Shown here one piece after another: positions 36,471 to 44,994 of a stretch of 46,574 nt of DNA. The stretch comes from Pelodictyon luteolum (GTDB lineage Bacteria; Bacteroidota; Chlorobiia; Chlorobiales; Chlorobiaceae), in assembly GCA_020721225.1 (NCBI GenBank), contig DYNE01000015.1, forward strand, positions 1 to 46,574, written 5' to 3'. The position numbers were made by a program, and so were the translations under genes. Within the stretch, counting starts at the first letter, position 1; every line of letters begins with the position of its first letter. The notes beneath the pieces are model-generated. The model made no database searches. It was not told the DNA's origin and saw only the letters and a list, made by a program, of their open reading frames with translations.

Positions 36471-37748
36471 TTATCGCATGGGTTTGAATACGAGAGTCGA
36501 GAGCGGAACTTCTTCAAGAAGCATACGGGCCGACGTTGTTATATCCGTTATGGTTACGCTCTCTATGGCGGTGGTTTTCTCTTCGAGCGGGATATATTTT
36601 CCGAAATACGAGAGATCGGTGGCCAGATGCGACATGCGGCGCGTCATTTTTTCCGTGCCCATCAGGAACGATCCGAGCAGTTTTGATTTTGCCGATCGCA
36701 GCTCTTCTTCGGCAGGAGTCATAAGTTCAGGGCTTTTCATGACAGATGCAAGGACGTCGAGTGTCTGCGTGATTTTATTGCTGTCGGTTCCCGCATAGAT
36801 ATTCATGACAGTCAGATCATCATAAAATGCAATCGATGAATAGGTACTGTAAACAAGGGCAAGCTTTTCGCGCAGTTCAAGGTTGAGTATCGAGCTCATT
36901 CCGCTGCCAAGCAGGGTGTTCAGTACCATCAGGCTGTAAAAAGACGTGTCGTGACGGGCAACTGCTGAGCCAAGTACGATCTGGGCCTGATGGGCTCTTT
37001 TTTTGACTGTCCGGGTGAACGCTTTGTATTGTCCTGGAAGAAAGGGTTTTCTTTCAGGGGCGGGGACAATGCTTTGAGATAGCGTTGAAAAACAGCGTTC
37101 CGCCAGTTTTACGAGTTCCGCGTGACGGATGTTGCCGGTTGCCGTTAAAAACATGTTTTCAGGTCGGTAAAAGTCGGCCATGAAATCGGTTAGATCGCTG
37201 CCTGCCAAGCTGCTGATGCTTTTGTCCGTTCCAAGAATAGGGGTTCCGAGCGGGTGACGACGGAATAGGTAGCGGTCAAAATCTTCGAAAACGACCTCTT
37301 CCGGCGTGTCGTTGATGCTGCTGATCTCTTCGAGAACCACCTCTTTTTCTTTTTCGATCTCCTCTTCGGGAAATACCGGGTTGCAGACCAGATCGGCCAG
37401 AAGATCGAGAGCGGGTTCGGTAAACCGGTCGAGGCATCGCAGGTAGATACAGGTCTGTTCCTTTGTCGTATAGGCATCGAGATAACCGCCGTTGCGTTCG
37501 ATTCCGCAGGCGATTTCGATATAGTCGCGTTTTTTCGTCCCCTTGAAGACCGCGTGTTCAAGAAAATGGGCAAGACCGCTTTTTTTATCAGGATCGTCCC
37601 GGGAGCCGACGTCGATATGAATTCCGAGGGTGACGCTCTGTACCCAGGGGACATGATCGGTTACCACTCGAAGGCCGTTTTTCAGGGTGCTGCTTTGAAT
37701 TCCTTCCACAGGAAATCCCTGATGATGCGCTTGATCTGCCTCGGACAT
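36471..37748 (-). CDS. M16-family zinc peptidase
   Basis: The 425-residue protein has the inverted zinc motif HFLEH (His61, Glu64, His65) in SGLAHFLEHAVFKGTKKR, and the second-glutamate region EEEIEKEKEVVLEEISSIND about 75 residues later. This is the M16B processing-peptidase family (PqqL/YmxG type). Residue Glu64 is the catalytic base. Bacterial members degrade or process peptides, often as homodimers. I cannot name the substrate. One candidate in this window is the C-terminal tail of CsmA, but that is a guess. The gene is divergent from the epimerase gene at 37916. Confidence 0.88.
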   Translation of the reverse strand: MSEADQAHHQGFPVEGIQSSTLKNGLRVVTDHVPWVQSVTLGIHIDVGSRDDPDKKSGLAHFLEHAVFKGTKKRDYIEIACGIERNGGYLDAYTTKEQTCIYLRCLDRFTEPALDLLADLVCNPVFPEEEIEKEKEVVLEEISSINDTPEEVVFEDFDRYLFRRHPLGTPILGTDKSISSLAGSDLTDFMADFYRPENMFLTATGNIRHAELVKLAERCFSTLSQSIVPAPERKPFLPGQYKAFTRTVKKRAHQAQIVLGSAVARHDTSFYSLMVLNTLLGSGMSSILNLELREKLALVYSTYSSIAFYDDLTVMNIYAGTDSNKITQTLDVLASVMKSPELMTPAEEELRSAKSKLLGSFLMGTEKMTRRMSHLATDLSYFGKYIPLEEKTTAIESVTITDITTSARMLLEEVPLSTLVFKPMR

Positions 37749-37915
37749 ACGGTGAAAAATTTATGATGGTTGGAATTGAGTGCAATGTAGTTTTTATTCG
37801 TATTTTTACGAACAGACAACTCTTTGATATCGTTGCATGAATACGGTTCAAAGAACCGGACGTGCGGATGCAGACAGCAGATGCCGTAACGGCTGAATGA
37901 TACGGTTTTCTCTGA

Positions 37916-38905
37916 ATGGCTACGACATCCATACTCATTACCGGGGCAACCGGATACATAGGTTCACAGGTAGTTCTGGAGCTTCTTGAGCGCTATGGCA
38001 GCAGGATCAGGCTTAAAGCAATTGCGAGGCCTTCCTCGGACTGTGCCTTTCTTGCCGATCTTCCTGTCGATATCGTCAGAGCGGATTTGCTCGACGTTAC
38101 TTCCATGACGGAAGCGTTTGCCGGTGTCGATACGGTTTTTCATTGTGCCGGCCTTATTTCCTATACCAGACATTTTCGGTATCGGTTGTATGACGTCAAC
38201 GTTCTTGGCACGCGCAATGTCGTTAATGCCAGTCTTCGTCATCAGGTGCGTCGTCTTGTCATGACCAGCTCGATTGCCGCCGTAGGTGTCTCCGACGACG
38301 GTTCCCCGGCAACGGAATCGATTCCTTTCACGGAGTGGCAGCGGCGAAACGGGTATATGGAGGCAAAGCACCTCGCCGAACTGGAAGCGCTGCGCGGTGT
38401 AGCTGAAGGGCTTGATACCGTTTTGGTCAATCCCGGTGTCGTGATCGGCGTGGACAGGCAGAATCCTGCGTCCATAAGTTCTTCCAATGAGGTTCTCCGG
38501 ATGATCTACAGGGGAAAAATTTCGTTCTATCCTCCTGGCAGCAGCGGCTTTGTTGATGTCCGTGATGTCGCAGCAGCCCATGTGGCGGCATGGGAAAAGG
38601 GGCAGACGGGCAGAAGATATATCGTTGTAGGCCATAATCGTACTTTTGCGGAGGTGTTTGAAGCCCTGCGGCATGTTTCCGGCAGTTCGATGAAAAAACT
38701 CTATCCCCTTTCGGGGGCGGCAGCGTTTCTTGCCGGGATCGGCGGTGAGCTCTGGTCGCTTTTTCTTGACCGACCTTCATTCATCAGTTTCGACAGCCAC
38801 CGGATGGCCGCAGCGAAGCTTGTTTACAACAACAGCAGTTCAATTCGGGAGCTTGGTATGTCCTACCGTGCTTTTGCAGATACTTTGCAAAGCGTCGTGC
38901 AGTAA
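37916..38905 (+). CDS. NAD-dependent epimerase/dehydratase family protein
   Basis: The 329-residue protein is an extended short-chain dehydrogenase with the nucleotide motif TGATGYIGSQVVLELLE, HCAGLISY, the catalytic Ser in VMTSSIAAVG and the Tyr-x3-Lys pair in GYMEAKHLAE. The extended C-terminal region suggests a lipid- or sugar-linked substrate as in dihydroflavonol-reductase-like and HpnA-like members. It differs from the CerR-like candidate at 22938 and is only loosely similar. It lies ahead of recA and seems to be a separate gene. The substrate is unknown. Confidence 0.78.
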   Translation: MATTSILITGATGYIGSQVVLELLERYGSRIRLKAIARPSSDCAFLADLPVDIVRADLLDVTSMTEAFAGVDTVFHCAGLISYTRHFRYRLYDVNVLGTRNVVNASLRHQVRRLVMTSSIAAVGVSDDGSPATESIPFTEWQRRNGYMEAKHLAELEALRGVAEGLDTVLVNPGVVIGVDRQNPASISSSNEVLRMIYRGKISFYPPGSSGFVDVRDVAAAHVAAWEKGQTGRRYIVVGHNRTFAEVFEALRHVSGSSMKKLYPLSGAAAFLAGIGGELWSLFLDRPSFISFDSHRMAAAKLVYNNSSSIRELGMSYRAFADTLQSVVQ

Positions 38906-38942
38906 ACGGGCGTAATTTTTATTTAATATTTATGAAGGTGCA

Positions 38943-39995
38943 ATGAATATGGATACTAACGATAGAGAGAAAAAAACCGAAGGGATCGATCCAGCAAAGC
39001 TCAAGCAGCTGAACCTTGCGGTTGATGCCCTTGAGAAGCAGTTCGGCAAGGGAGCTATCATGCGTTTGGGAGACGGTTCCGCAGTCATGCAGGTGCAGTC
39101 TATTTCTACCGGTTCCATGACCCTTGATTTCGCACTCGGCGTGGGCGGTCTGCCGCGCGGCAGGGTTGCAGAAATTTACGGGCCTGAATCGTCGGGAAAA
39201 ACAACCCTTGCCCTGCATGTTATTGCCGAGGCTCAGAAAGAGGGCGGTATAGCGGCCATTGTCGATGCCGAACATGCTTTCGATCCGTCTTACGCCCGTA
39301 AACTCGGTGTGGATATCAACGCGCTGCTCATCAGTCAGCCGGAGTCGGGCGAACAGGCGCTTACTATTGTTGAGACTCTCGTCAGAAGCGGAGCTGTTGA
39401 CGTTGTCGTTGTCGATTCCGTAGCGGCTCTCGTTCCGCAGGCTGAACTCGAAGGAGAGATGGGCGACAGTGTCGTCGGCCTTCAGGCGCGTCTTATGAGC
39501 CAGGCCCTGCGCAAACTGACGGGCGCGATATCCAAATCGAGCTCGGTCTGTATTTTTATCAATCAGCTTCGCGACAAGATCGGGGTGATGTACGGTTCGC
39601 CTGAAACCACAACCGGCGGAAAAGCATTGAAGTTTTATGCTTCGATACGTCTTGATATCCGCAAAATCGCTCAGATCAAGGACGGCGATGAAATAGTCGG
39701 AAACCGCACCAAGGTGAAGGTTGTCAAAAATAAGGTCGCTCCTCCGTTCAAGAGCGCCGAGTTCGATATTCTCTATGGTGAAGGCATTTCCGCAATGGGC
39801 GAACTGGTCGATCTTGCTGTGGAGTTCGGCGTTGTGAAAAAATCCGGCTCATGGTTCAGTTTCGGTCAGGAGAAGCTCGGGCAGGGCAGGGAGTCGGCTA
39901 AAAAGTCTCTTCGGGAGGATCATGCGCTTTTCCAGCAGATTTATATACAGGTGCGGGAGCTTATGACCGGAACGGCGGAAATTATCAATGGCTGA
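38943..39995 (+). CDS. recA: Recombinase RecA
   Basis: The 350-residue protein is RecA: Walker [10 protein letters not shown] (residues 80-88), [19 protein letters not shown], the Walker B-like [10 protein letters not shown], the L2 region and [17 protein letters not shown]. It coats single-stranded DNA for strand exchange and triggers LexA self-cleavage. It begins at an ATG behind GAAGG. No clear LexA box was recognised in the short 37-base leader. dusB follows after two bases, so the genes are translationally linked. Confidence 0.98.
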   Translation: MNMDTNDREKKTEGIDPAKLKQLNLAVDALEKQFGKGAIMRLGDGSAVMQVQSISTGSMTLDFALGVGGLPRGRVAEIYGPESSGKTTLALHVIAEAQKEGGIAAIVDAEHAFDPSYARKLGVDINALLISQPESGEQALTIVETLVRSGAVDVVVVDSVAALVPQAELEGEMGDSVVGLQARLMSQALRKLTGAISKSSSVCIFINQLRDKIGVMYGSPETTTGGKALKFYASIRLDIRKIAQIKDGDEIVGNRTKVKVVKNKVAPPFKSAEFDILYGEGISAMGELVDLAVEFGVVKKSGSWFSFGQEKLGQGRESAKKSLREDHALFQQIYIQVRELMTGTAEIING

Positions 39996-39997
39996 GA

Positions 39998-41041
39998 ATG
40001 AAGATTGGTTCGATTGACATAGATCGTCCCGTTATTCTCGCTCCGATGGAGGATGTGACCGACCGTGCTTTCCGACAGCTCTGCAAGCGCTGCGGGGCGG
40101 ATATTGTCTATACCGAGTTCATCAGCGCCGAGGCTTTGCGCAGAGGGGTCGAAAAGACCATGCGCAAACTTGCCGTCGATGAGATCGAGCGACCCGTTGC
40201 CGTGCAGATTTTCGGAAGTACGGTCGAGTCGATGATCGAGGCTGCGGCCGTGGCCGAAACCTACAGCCCGGATTTCCTCGATATTAATTTCGGCTGTCCG
40301 ACAAAAAAAGTGGCCGGAAAGGGTGCGGGAGCCGCTCTGCTCCGGGAGCCTGAAAAAATGCAGGCCATAGCGGAAGCCGTCGTCAAAAGCGTCTGCATAC
40401 CGGTTACGGCTAAAACCCGGATCGGCTGGGATCACGATTCCATAAATATTATTGAGGTGCTTCACCGGCTTGAAGATGCCGGTATCAGTGCGCTTGCCAT
40501 TCATGGCCGTACCCGAAGCGATATGTATAAAGGCAAGGCTGACCGGGAGCGGATTGCCGAGGCGAAGCGGCAGGCATCGATTCCGGTGATTGCCAATGGC
40601 GATATCTGGTCGGCGGAGGATGCTGTTGCCATGTTCGATCAAACCGGTGCCGACGGGGTCATGATCGGCAGAGGGTCAATCGGTAATCCGTTTATATTCA
40701 GTCAGGCAAAGCACCTTATCCGAACAGGTACACCGGCTTCTCCGCCGGGATTTCAGGAAAGGATACATGCTGCGATAGAACATCTCAAACTCTCTGTTCA
40801 GTATAAAGGCGAGAAATACGGTAATCTCGAAATGCGCAGGCACTACGCCACCTATCTTAAAGGGTTGCCGAAAGTGTCGCAAGTGCGCAATAAACTCGTT
40901 CGTGAAGATGGATGGGAGCAGATTGTCGAAATTCTTCTCGCCTATGAAGTCGAATGTGAAGGGTATGCGAAGGAGGGCCGCATCAAAGAGTATGCGGAGT
41001 ACCTCAACGACCATTCCGGAAAACTTGTTTTGAATTATTAA
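39998..41041 (+). CDS. dusB: tRNA-dihydrouridine synthase, DusB-like
   Basis: The 347-residue flavoenzyme reduces uridine in tRNA D-loops. It shows the family motifs LAPMEDVTDRAFRQLCKRCG, the catalytic Cys100 in INFGCPTKKVAGKGAG, TAKTRIGWD, the tRNA/FMN loop IHGRTRSDMYKGKAD and IANGDIWS with MIGRGSIGNP for FMN phosphate. The order and length fit the Dus family; DusB assignment rests on the GCP-x-KKV and general pattern. It starts two bases after the recA stop. A downstream asd gene follows after 19 bases. Confidence 0.9.
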   Translation: MKIGSIDIDRPVILAPMEDVTDRAFRQLCKRCGADIVYTEFISAEALRRGVEKTMRKLAVDEIERPVAVQIFGSTVESMIEAAAVAETYSPDFLDINFGCPTKKVAGKGAGAALLREPEKMQAIAEAVVKSVCIPVTAKTRIGWDHDSINIIEVLHRLEDAGISALAIHGRTRSDMYKGKADRERIAEAKRQASIPVIANGDIWSAEDAVAMFDQTGADGVMIGRGSIGNPFIFSQAKHLIRTGTPASPPGFQERIHAAIEHLKLSVQYKGEKYGNLEMRRHYATYLKGLPKVSQVRNKLVREDGWEQIVEILLAYEVECEGYAKEGRIKEYAEYLNDHSGKLVLNY

Positions 41042-41060
41042 AGAACCATTGAAACTACGT

Positions 41061-42089
41061 ATGAGCAGTTCAGATTTCCGCTACCGTGTAGCGGTGCTCG
41101 GAGCGACCGGACTTGTCGGGCGCACCATGATCCAGGTACTCGAAGAGAGGAATTTTCCCGTCGATGAACTTGTCCCTCTGGCCTCTCCGAGAAGCGCCGG
41201 TCAGATTGTACGGTTTAAAGGCAGGGAGTTCATTACCACAGTACCATCCGAGGATATTTTTCGCAATGTCGATATCGCGCTTTTCTCTGCCGGGGCGTCG
41301 GCAAGCAGAGAGTGGGCTCCTGTCGCTGCGGCTGCCGGGGCGATTGTTATCGATAACTCTTCGGCATACCGTATGGAGCCCGGGATCCCTCTTGTTGTGC
41401 CCGAGGTCAATCCTGAATCTATATTCAAGGCAGACGGCACTCCCGAGAGCATCATCGCCAATCCCAATTGTTCAACCATTCAGATGGTGGTTGTACTCAA
41501 GCCGCTGTACGACCGGTACGGCGTAAAGCGAGTGGTCGTTTCAACCTATCAGTCTGTAACCGGCAAAGGCAAGGCAGGCAGGGACGCTCTGGAAAGCGAG
41601 CTTGCCGGAGAGGAGCAGGAGCAGTTCACTCATTTCCACCAGATAGCTTTCAACGCCGTTCCGCAGATCGATACCTTTACCGAAAACGGCTACACGAAGG
41701 AAGAGATGAAAATGGTTAACGAGACCCGAAAGATCATGGGCGATGAAGCTTTGGCGGTTTCTCCGACCACGGTGAGAATCCCGGTTTACGGCGGACACGG
41801 CGAGTCGTTGAATATCGAGCTTGAAAACGAGTTCGATATCGACGAGATTCGCACTCTTCTCGCTTCGTCTCCCGGTATCATTCTTCAGGACGATCCTTCG
41901 GCGCGCATCTATCCCATGCCGCTTACCTCTTACGAACGCGACGAGGTGTTTGCCGGACGAATACGGCGCGATTTCTGGAATCCGAAGACTCTGAATATGT
42001 GGATTGTTGCCGACAATCTCAGAAAAGGTGCAGCTACCAACGCAGTGCAGATTGCCGAGGTTATTGCCGCAAGGCAGGAGAAGGCCTGA
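41061..42089 (+). CDS. asd: Aspartate-semialdehyde dehydrogenase
   Basis: From the ATG at 41061 the protein has 342 residues; the in-frame TTG at 41049 is less likely. It has the NADP-binding VAVLGATGLVGRTMIQVL, IDNSSAYRM, the catalytic Cys137 in NPNCST and the substrate-binding segment VSTYQSVTGKGKAG. It reduces aspartyl phosphate to the semialdehyde, the branch point to lysine, methionine, threonine and diaminopimelate for the cell wall. It lies directly after dusB in the recA-dusB-asd series. Confidence 0.95.
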   Translation: MSSSDFRYRVAVLGATGLVGRTMIQVLEERNFPVDELVPLASPRSAGQIVRFKGREFITTVPSEDIFRNVDIALFSAGASASREWAPVAAAAGAIVIDNSSAYRMEPGIPLVVPEVNPESIFKADGTPESIIANPNCSTIQMVVVLKPLYDRYGVKRVVVSTYQSVTGKGKAGRDALESELAGEEQEQFTHFHQIAFNAVPQIDTFTENGYTKEEMKMVNETRKIMGDEALAVSPTTVRIPVYGGHGESLNIELENEFDIDEIRTLLASSPGIILQDDPSARIYPMPLTSYERDEVFAGRIRRDFWNPKTLNMWIVADNLRKGAATNAVQIAEVIAARQEKA

Positions 42090-42196
42090 GTCGTATCGTT
42101 CCGCAGGGGCGATCTGTCAGGCAGAGTGGCGCTCCTTCTGAAAATGGGGTCGCCCTCTCCGAAAAATATTTTTTCACCTGGGGAAAGAGGGCTGCG

Positions 42197-43057
42197 TCAG
42201 TTTTCGAGAGCCATCACGGCGGTACGGATGGCTTTTACTGCCGCTGAAGACCTGCAGGCTGAGCTGTCCCGTCCAGAAAAGAGTACACCATCGGGAAGAC
42301 CTGGCGGTACAACATGGCAGGAGGTTTCTTTTTCGAGCAGGGTGGTCATGGCTTTATCGAAAAGAGTGCCTCCGGCCTGAATAGCACTGTCACGGATGAG
42401 CAGGTTGCTCTGCAGTTCGTGAATCGCAAAGTATTCGGCTTCTTTTCTCTCCTTCACCGGGTGACAGTTGAAATATTCCAGTTTTCCTTTTTTGGCCACG
42501 GTAAGCACGACGTGGCTGTTTTCAAGATCAAGAAATGCTGTTTTTTCTTTAATTGAAAGCGAGTGATGCAGTGCGGGAATAAGTGGAGATCCGCTGAAAA
42601 GAAGGGGGTGCCGTTCCGCGAATCCGATGGAAAGGGTTTTGAAGGGTTCGGCATGGTAGAACAGCACAAGGTGCTTTTCAAGATTATTTTTTGCTGCAGA
42701 ATCGGCATATGCGGTATGATCATGCAGATACTCTTCAGGCCGGTCCAGAAAATGTGCCGCTTCGATACGGCAGTAGTCCTCGCAGGCTTCTTTCGGTGCG
42801 TTGCACGGGAAGTAGGCATGCAGCGGGAAATAGGTGCTTGGACAGAAACAGAGAACCAGAGCCTCTCCCCGCCACTCGTCAGTAAGCGCGAGAAGCTTTT
42901 TCAGGGAACGCGCCTGTTTTTTCCCTTCGAACGCTTCCGTTCCGAGCGGCAGGACTTTGCAGGCAGTAACCACATAACTGCCTGAACCGGAAGATTTTAT
43001 CCGTACAAAAGCACTACTGGTGTTTCCTATTGCACAGGCTAGTTGACTTCTACTCAT
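42197..43057 (-). CDS. Actin-fold-like protein, DUF3822/PilM-type candidate
   Basis: The 286-residue protein is not a named enzyme. The order of segments (AFVRIKSSGSG, then AFLDLENSHVVLTVAKKGKL, then YFNCHPVKERKEAEYFAIHE) resembles DUF3822 proteins of Bacteroidetes, which have an actin/PilM-like fold and often lie near methyltransferase or pilus genes. The ATG immediately follows the TAA of the comEA-like gene (TAAATG), so translation is coupled. A structural or assembly role is inferred. No Walker motif or membrane segment is seen. Confidence 0.55.
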   Translation of the reverse strand: MSRSQLACAIGNTSSAFVRIKSSGSGSYVVTACKVLPLGTEAFEGKKQARSLKKLLALTDEWRGEALVLCFCPSTYFPLHAYFPCNAPKEACEDYCRIEAAHFLDRPEEYLHDHTAYADSAAKNNLEKHLVLFYHAEPFKTLSIGFAERHPLLFSGSPLIPALHHSLSIKEKTAFLDLENSHVVLTVAKKGKLEYFNCHPVKERKEAEYFAIHELQSNLLIRDSAIQAGGTLFDKAMTTLLEKETSCHVVPPGLPDGVLFSGRDSSACRSSAAVKAIRTAVMALEN

Positions 43058-43609
43058 TTACTCAAGCGTAAGATGCTTTTTTAGGATTTCCAGTTTCTTT
43101 TTTCCTATACCCTTGACTTCCAGCAACTCTTCATGCCGTTCTATTCTGCCGCCTTTGGACGCCCTGAACATAACGAGTCGTTTCGCCATAACCGGTCCGA
43201 CTCCTGAAATCTGCTGGAGCTGTTTCTCCGAGGCTTTGTTGAACGATATGGTTCCGCTGAAAACCTTTTTTCCGGAACGTCGTGCCGTTTTCTTTTTCTG
43301 TGGCTGTTCTTCTTCAAACTCTCCGGCGTAGATATCTTCACCAGAATTGGTCAATGCTTCGGGAGTGTCGGGAGTTCCTGCTGCAGAAAGGTTATTTGCA
43401 TAACCTGACGCTATGGCGAGCATGCTGTCGGTCTCTCTTTCGGAAAACTGTTCCCGTTCTTTTTGTTTTACAAGAATATCGGCATCGCGTACCGACCGGA
43501 AATTTCTGACTGCCTCGCCCAGCACGAGAAAGATTACGAGAATGGATATGACAGAGATTTCAGCTCTGGTCAGGCTCAGCCTGACAGCAAGCCTGTCAAG
43601 GGGATTCAT
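43058..43609 (-). CDS. ComEA-like helix-hairpin-helix DNA-binding protein
   Basis: The 183-residue protein has one N-terminal membrane segment (SVISILVIFLVLGEAV), a charged linker with a basic KKKTARRSGKK stretch, and a ComEA-type double helix-hairpin-helix at about residues 120-183 (FNKASEKQLQQISGVGPVMA, HEELLEVKGIGKKKLEILKK). ComEA proteins bind incoming DNA during natural transformation, but many helix-hairpin-helix proteins of this form have other roles. It sits between alr (upstream, 21 bases away) and the coupled DUF3822-like gene. Confidence 0.82.
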   Translation of the reverse strand: MNPLDRLAVRLSLTRAEISVISILVIFLVLGEAVRNFRSVRDADILVKQKEREQFSERETDSMLAIASGYANNLSAAGTPDTPEALTNSGEDIYAGEFEEEQPQKKKTARRSGKKVFSGTISFNKASEKQLQQISGVGPVMAKRLVMFRASKGGRIERHEELLEVKGIGKKKLEILKKHLTLE

Positions 43610-43630
43610 GATTGCGGAACGGTTGTTGCT

Positions 43631-44755
43631 TCAGATAAAAACACGGGTGACTCTGTTCGATACCGAACAGAGCACTTCATAGCTGATACTTCCGATACTT
43701 CCTGCAATGTCGTCGGCCGTAGGGCCTTCCCATCCGAATAATATAGCTTTATCCCCGGTTTTTACATCATGTTCCCTGCCGAGATCGATCATGATCTGAT
43801 CCATGGTCACCGTGCCGACCTGCGGGTAGGTTTTTCCTTTGATAACGACACTTCCCCTGTTGGAGAGAGCTCTGGGATAGCCGTCAGCATATCCTGCGGC
43901 AATGGTTGCGATACTTCGGGATTCGGGAGCTCTCCATGTGCGGTTGTAACTGACGGAGCTTCCTGGCGCGACGGTTTTGATGAAAACCACACGGGCCTCC
44001 ATCTGCATGACAGGGGTTACGGTTATCGGGGAGGGCATGCATGGATCCGGCAGATACCCGTAAAGCAGAATTCCGGGACGTACCATATCGAACCAGGCAT
44101 CCTTTCTGCAGAGGATCGCTCCGCTGCTTGCCGCATGTTTACAGACCGTTGTCCCGCTTTCCGATTCATATTGCGTCACCAGATTCCGGAACTCCTCGAT
44201 TTGCCGCCCTGTGTATCCCTCGGGCTTCGAGGCCTCGGCGAAATGAGTATAGATACCCTTGAGTTCGATTTCGGGCGACCGGTTGATTTTTCTGAGAAGT
44301 TCCATGGTTTCGAGCGGCTGAAGGCCGAGGCGTCCCATGCCTGTATCTACTTTTACCTGTACAGCGAGCTTTTTGCCGTAAGCGGAGGCTTTTTCTCCGG
44401 CAGCGCGGAGAATATCGAAACTGCAAACCGTCATCTCGATGTCGTGCTGCAGATACCCGTCGATCTGCGGCTCGAGCGGTGAGGAAAACGCAAGAATGGA
44501 GGCCGGTTTTTTCAGCGCGCCTCCGGTTCTCAAGGCGATGGCTTCCTGAATATTCGCAACGCCGAAATCACTGACGCCGGCCGATTCGAGGGTTTCGGCG
44601 ACCCGGTGGGCGCCGTGGCCGTATGCATTGGCTTTGACAATACCCATGATACGGAGCTTTTTTCCCGTCCATTGCCGGATATGCCGGATATTCCCCTCGA
44701 TGTTCGATAGCTTGATGCTGGCTTCCGCCATGGGGAGTGGAGTCAAATCGGTCAT
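43631..44755 (-). CDS. alr: Alanine racemase
   Basis: From the ATG at 44755 the enzyme has 374 residues. It carries the PLP-lysine motif VKANAYGHGAHRVAE (Lys41), VDTGMGRLG in the first barrel part, the conserved ATIAAGYADGYPRALSN and the catalytic Tyr region SVSYNRTWRAPE. It converts L- to D-alanine for peptidoglycan. A TTG at 44812 would lengthen the protein by 19 poor residues, and I reject it because those residues run into the GGAGTATCG-type repeat. The gene leads alr-comEA-DUF3822. Confidence 0.93.
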   Translation of the reverse strand: MTDLTPLPMAEASIKLSNIEGNIRHIRQWTGKKLRIMGIVKANAYGHGAHRVAETLESAGVSDFGVANIQEAIALRTGGALKKPASILAFSSPLEPQIDGYLQHDIEMTVCSFDILRAAGEKASAYGKKLAVQVKVDTGMGRLGLQPLETMELLRKINRSPEIELKGIYTHFAEASKPEGYTGRQIEEFRNLVTQYESESGTTVCKHAASSGAILCRKDAWFDMVRPGILLYGYLPDPCMPSPITVTPVMQMEARVVFIKTVAPGSSVSYNRTWRAPESRSIATIAAGYADGYPRALSNRGSVVIKGKTYPQVGTVTMDQIMIDLGREHDVKTGDKAILFGWEGPTADDIAGSIGSISYEVLCSVSNRVTRVFI

Positions 44756-44818
44756 GAGCTGAACAGTCTTCTTGATATTTTGGAAACAACCGCTCCGTTT
44801 TTCGAAACCCAACTTACG

Positions 44819-44840
44819 GGAGTATCGTCTCAGGACGGGG
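44819..44840. repeat. Single GGAGTATCG hairpin unit
   Basis: GGAGTATCG followed by CGTC/GACG around a TCAG loop and closing GGGG. It has the same design as the units at 18387-18481 but a different stem sequence. It lies upstream of alr. Confidence 0.6.
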
Positions 44841-44944
44841 AAAACGTCCAGTAATTAAACATTTTTTGCCGTTGATTATCAAGCCGGAAGTTTATCCGTT
44901 TATGCAAGTCGATGATATGACGGAGGAGGTTGCCCTCTGCGGAC

Positions 44945-44992
44945 GTTTCCTGCCGATCGTCTACTACAGTTCGGGAGTGATCGGCAGGAAAC
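44945..44992 (-). terminator. Hairpin after the CBS-domain gene
   Basis: GTTTCCTGCCGATC (44945-44958) pairs perfectly with GATCGGCAGGAAAC (44979-44992), with a 20-base loop. It lies three bases after the stop of the gene at 44995. There is no clear T-run, so it may be a terminator of weaker type or a processing hairpin. Confidence 0.6.
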
Positions 44993-44994
44993 AC

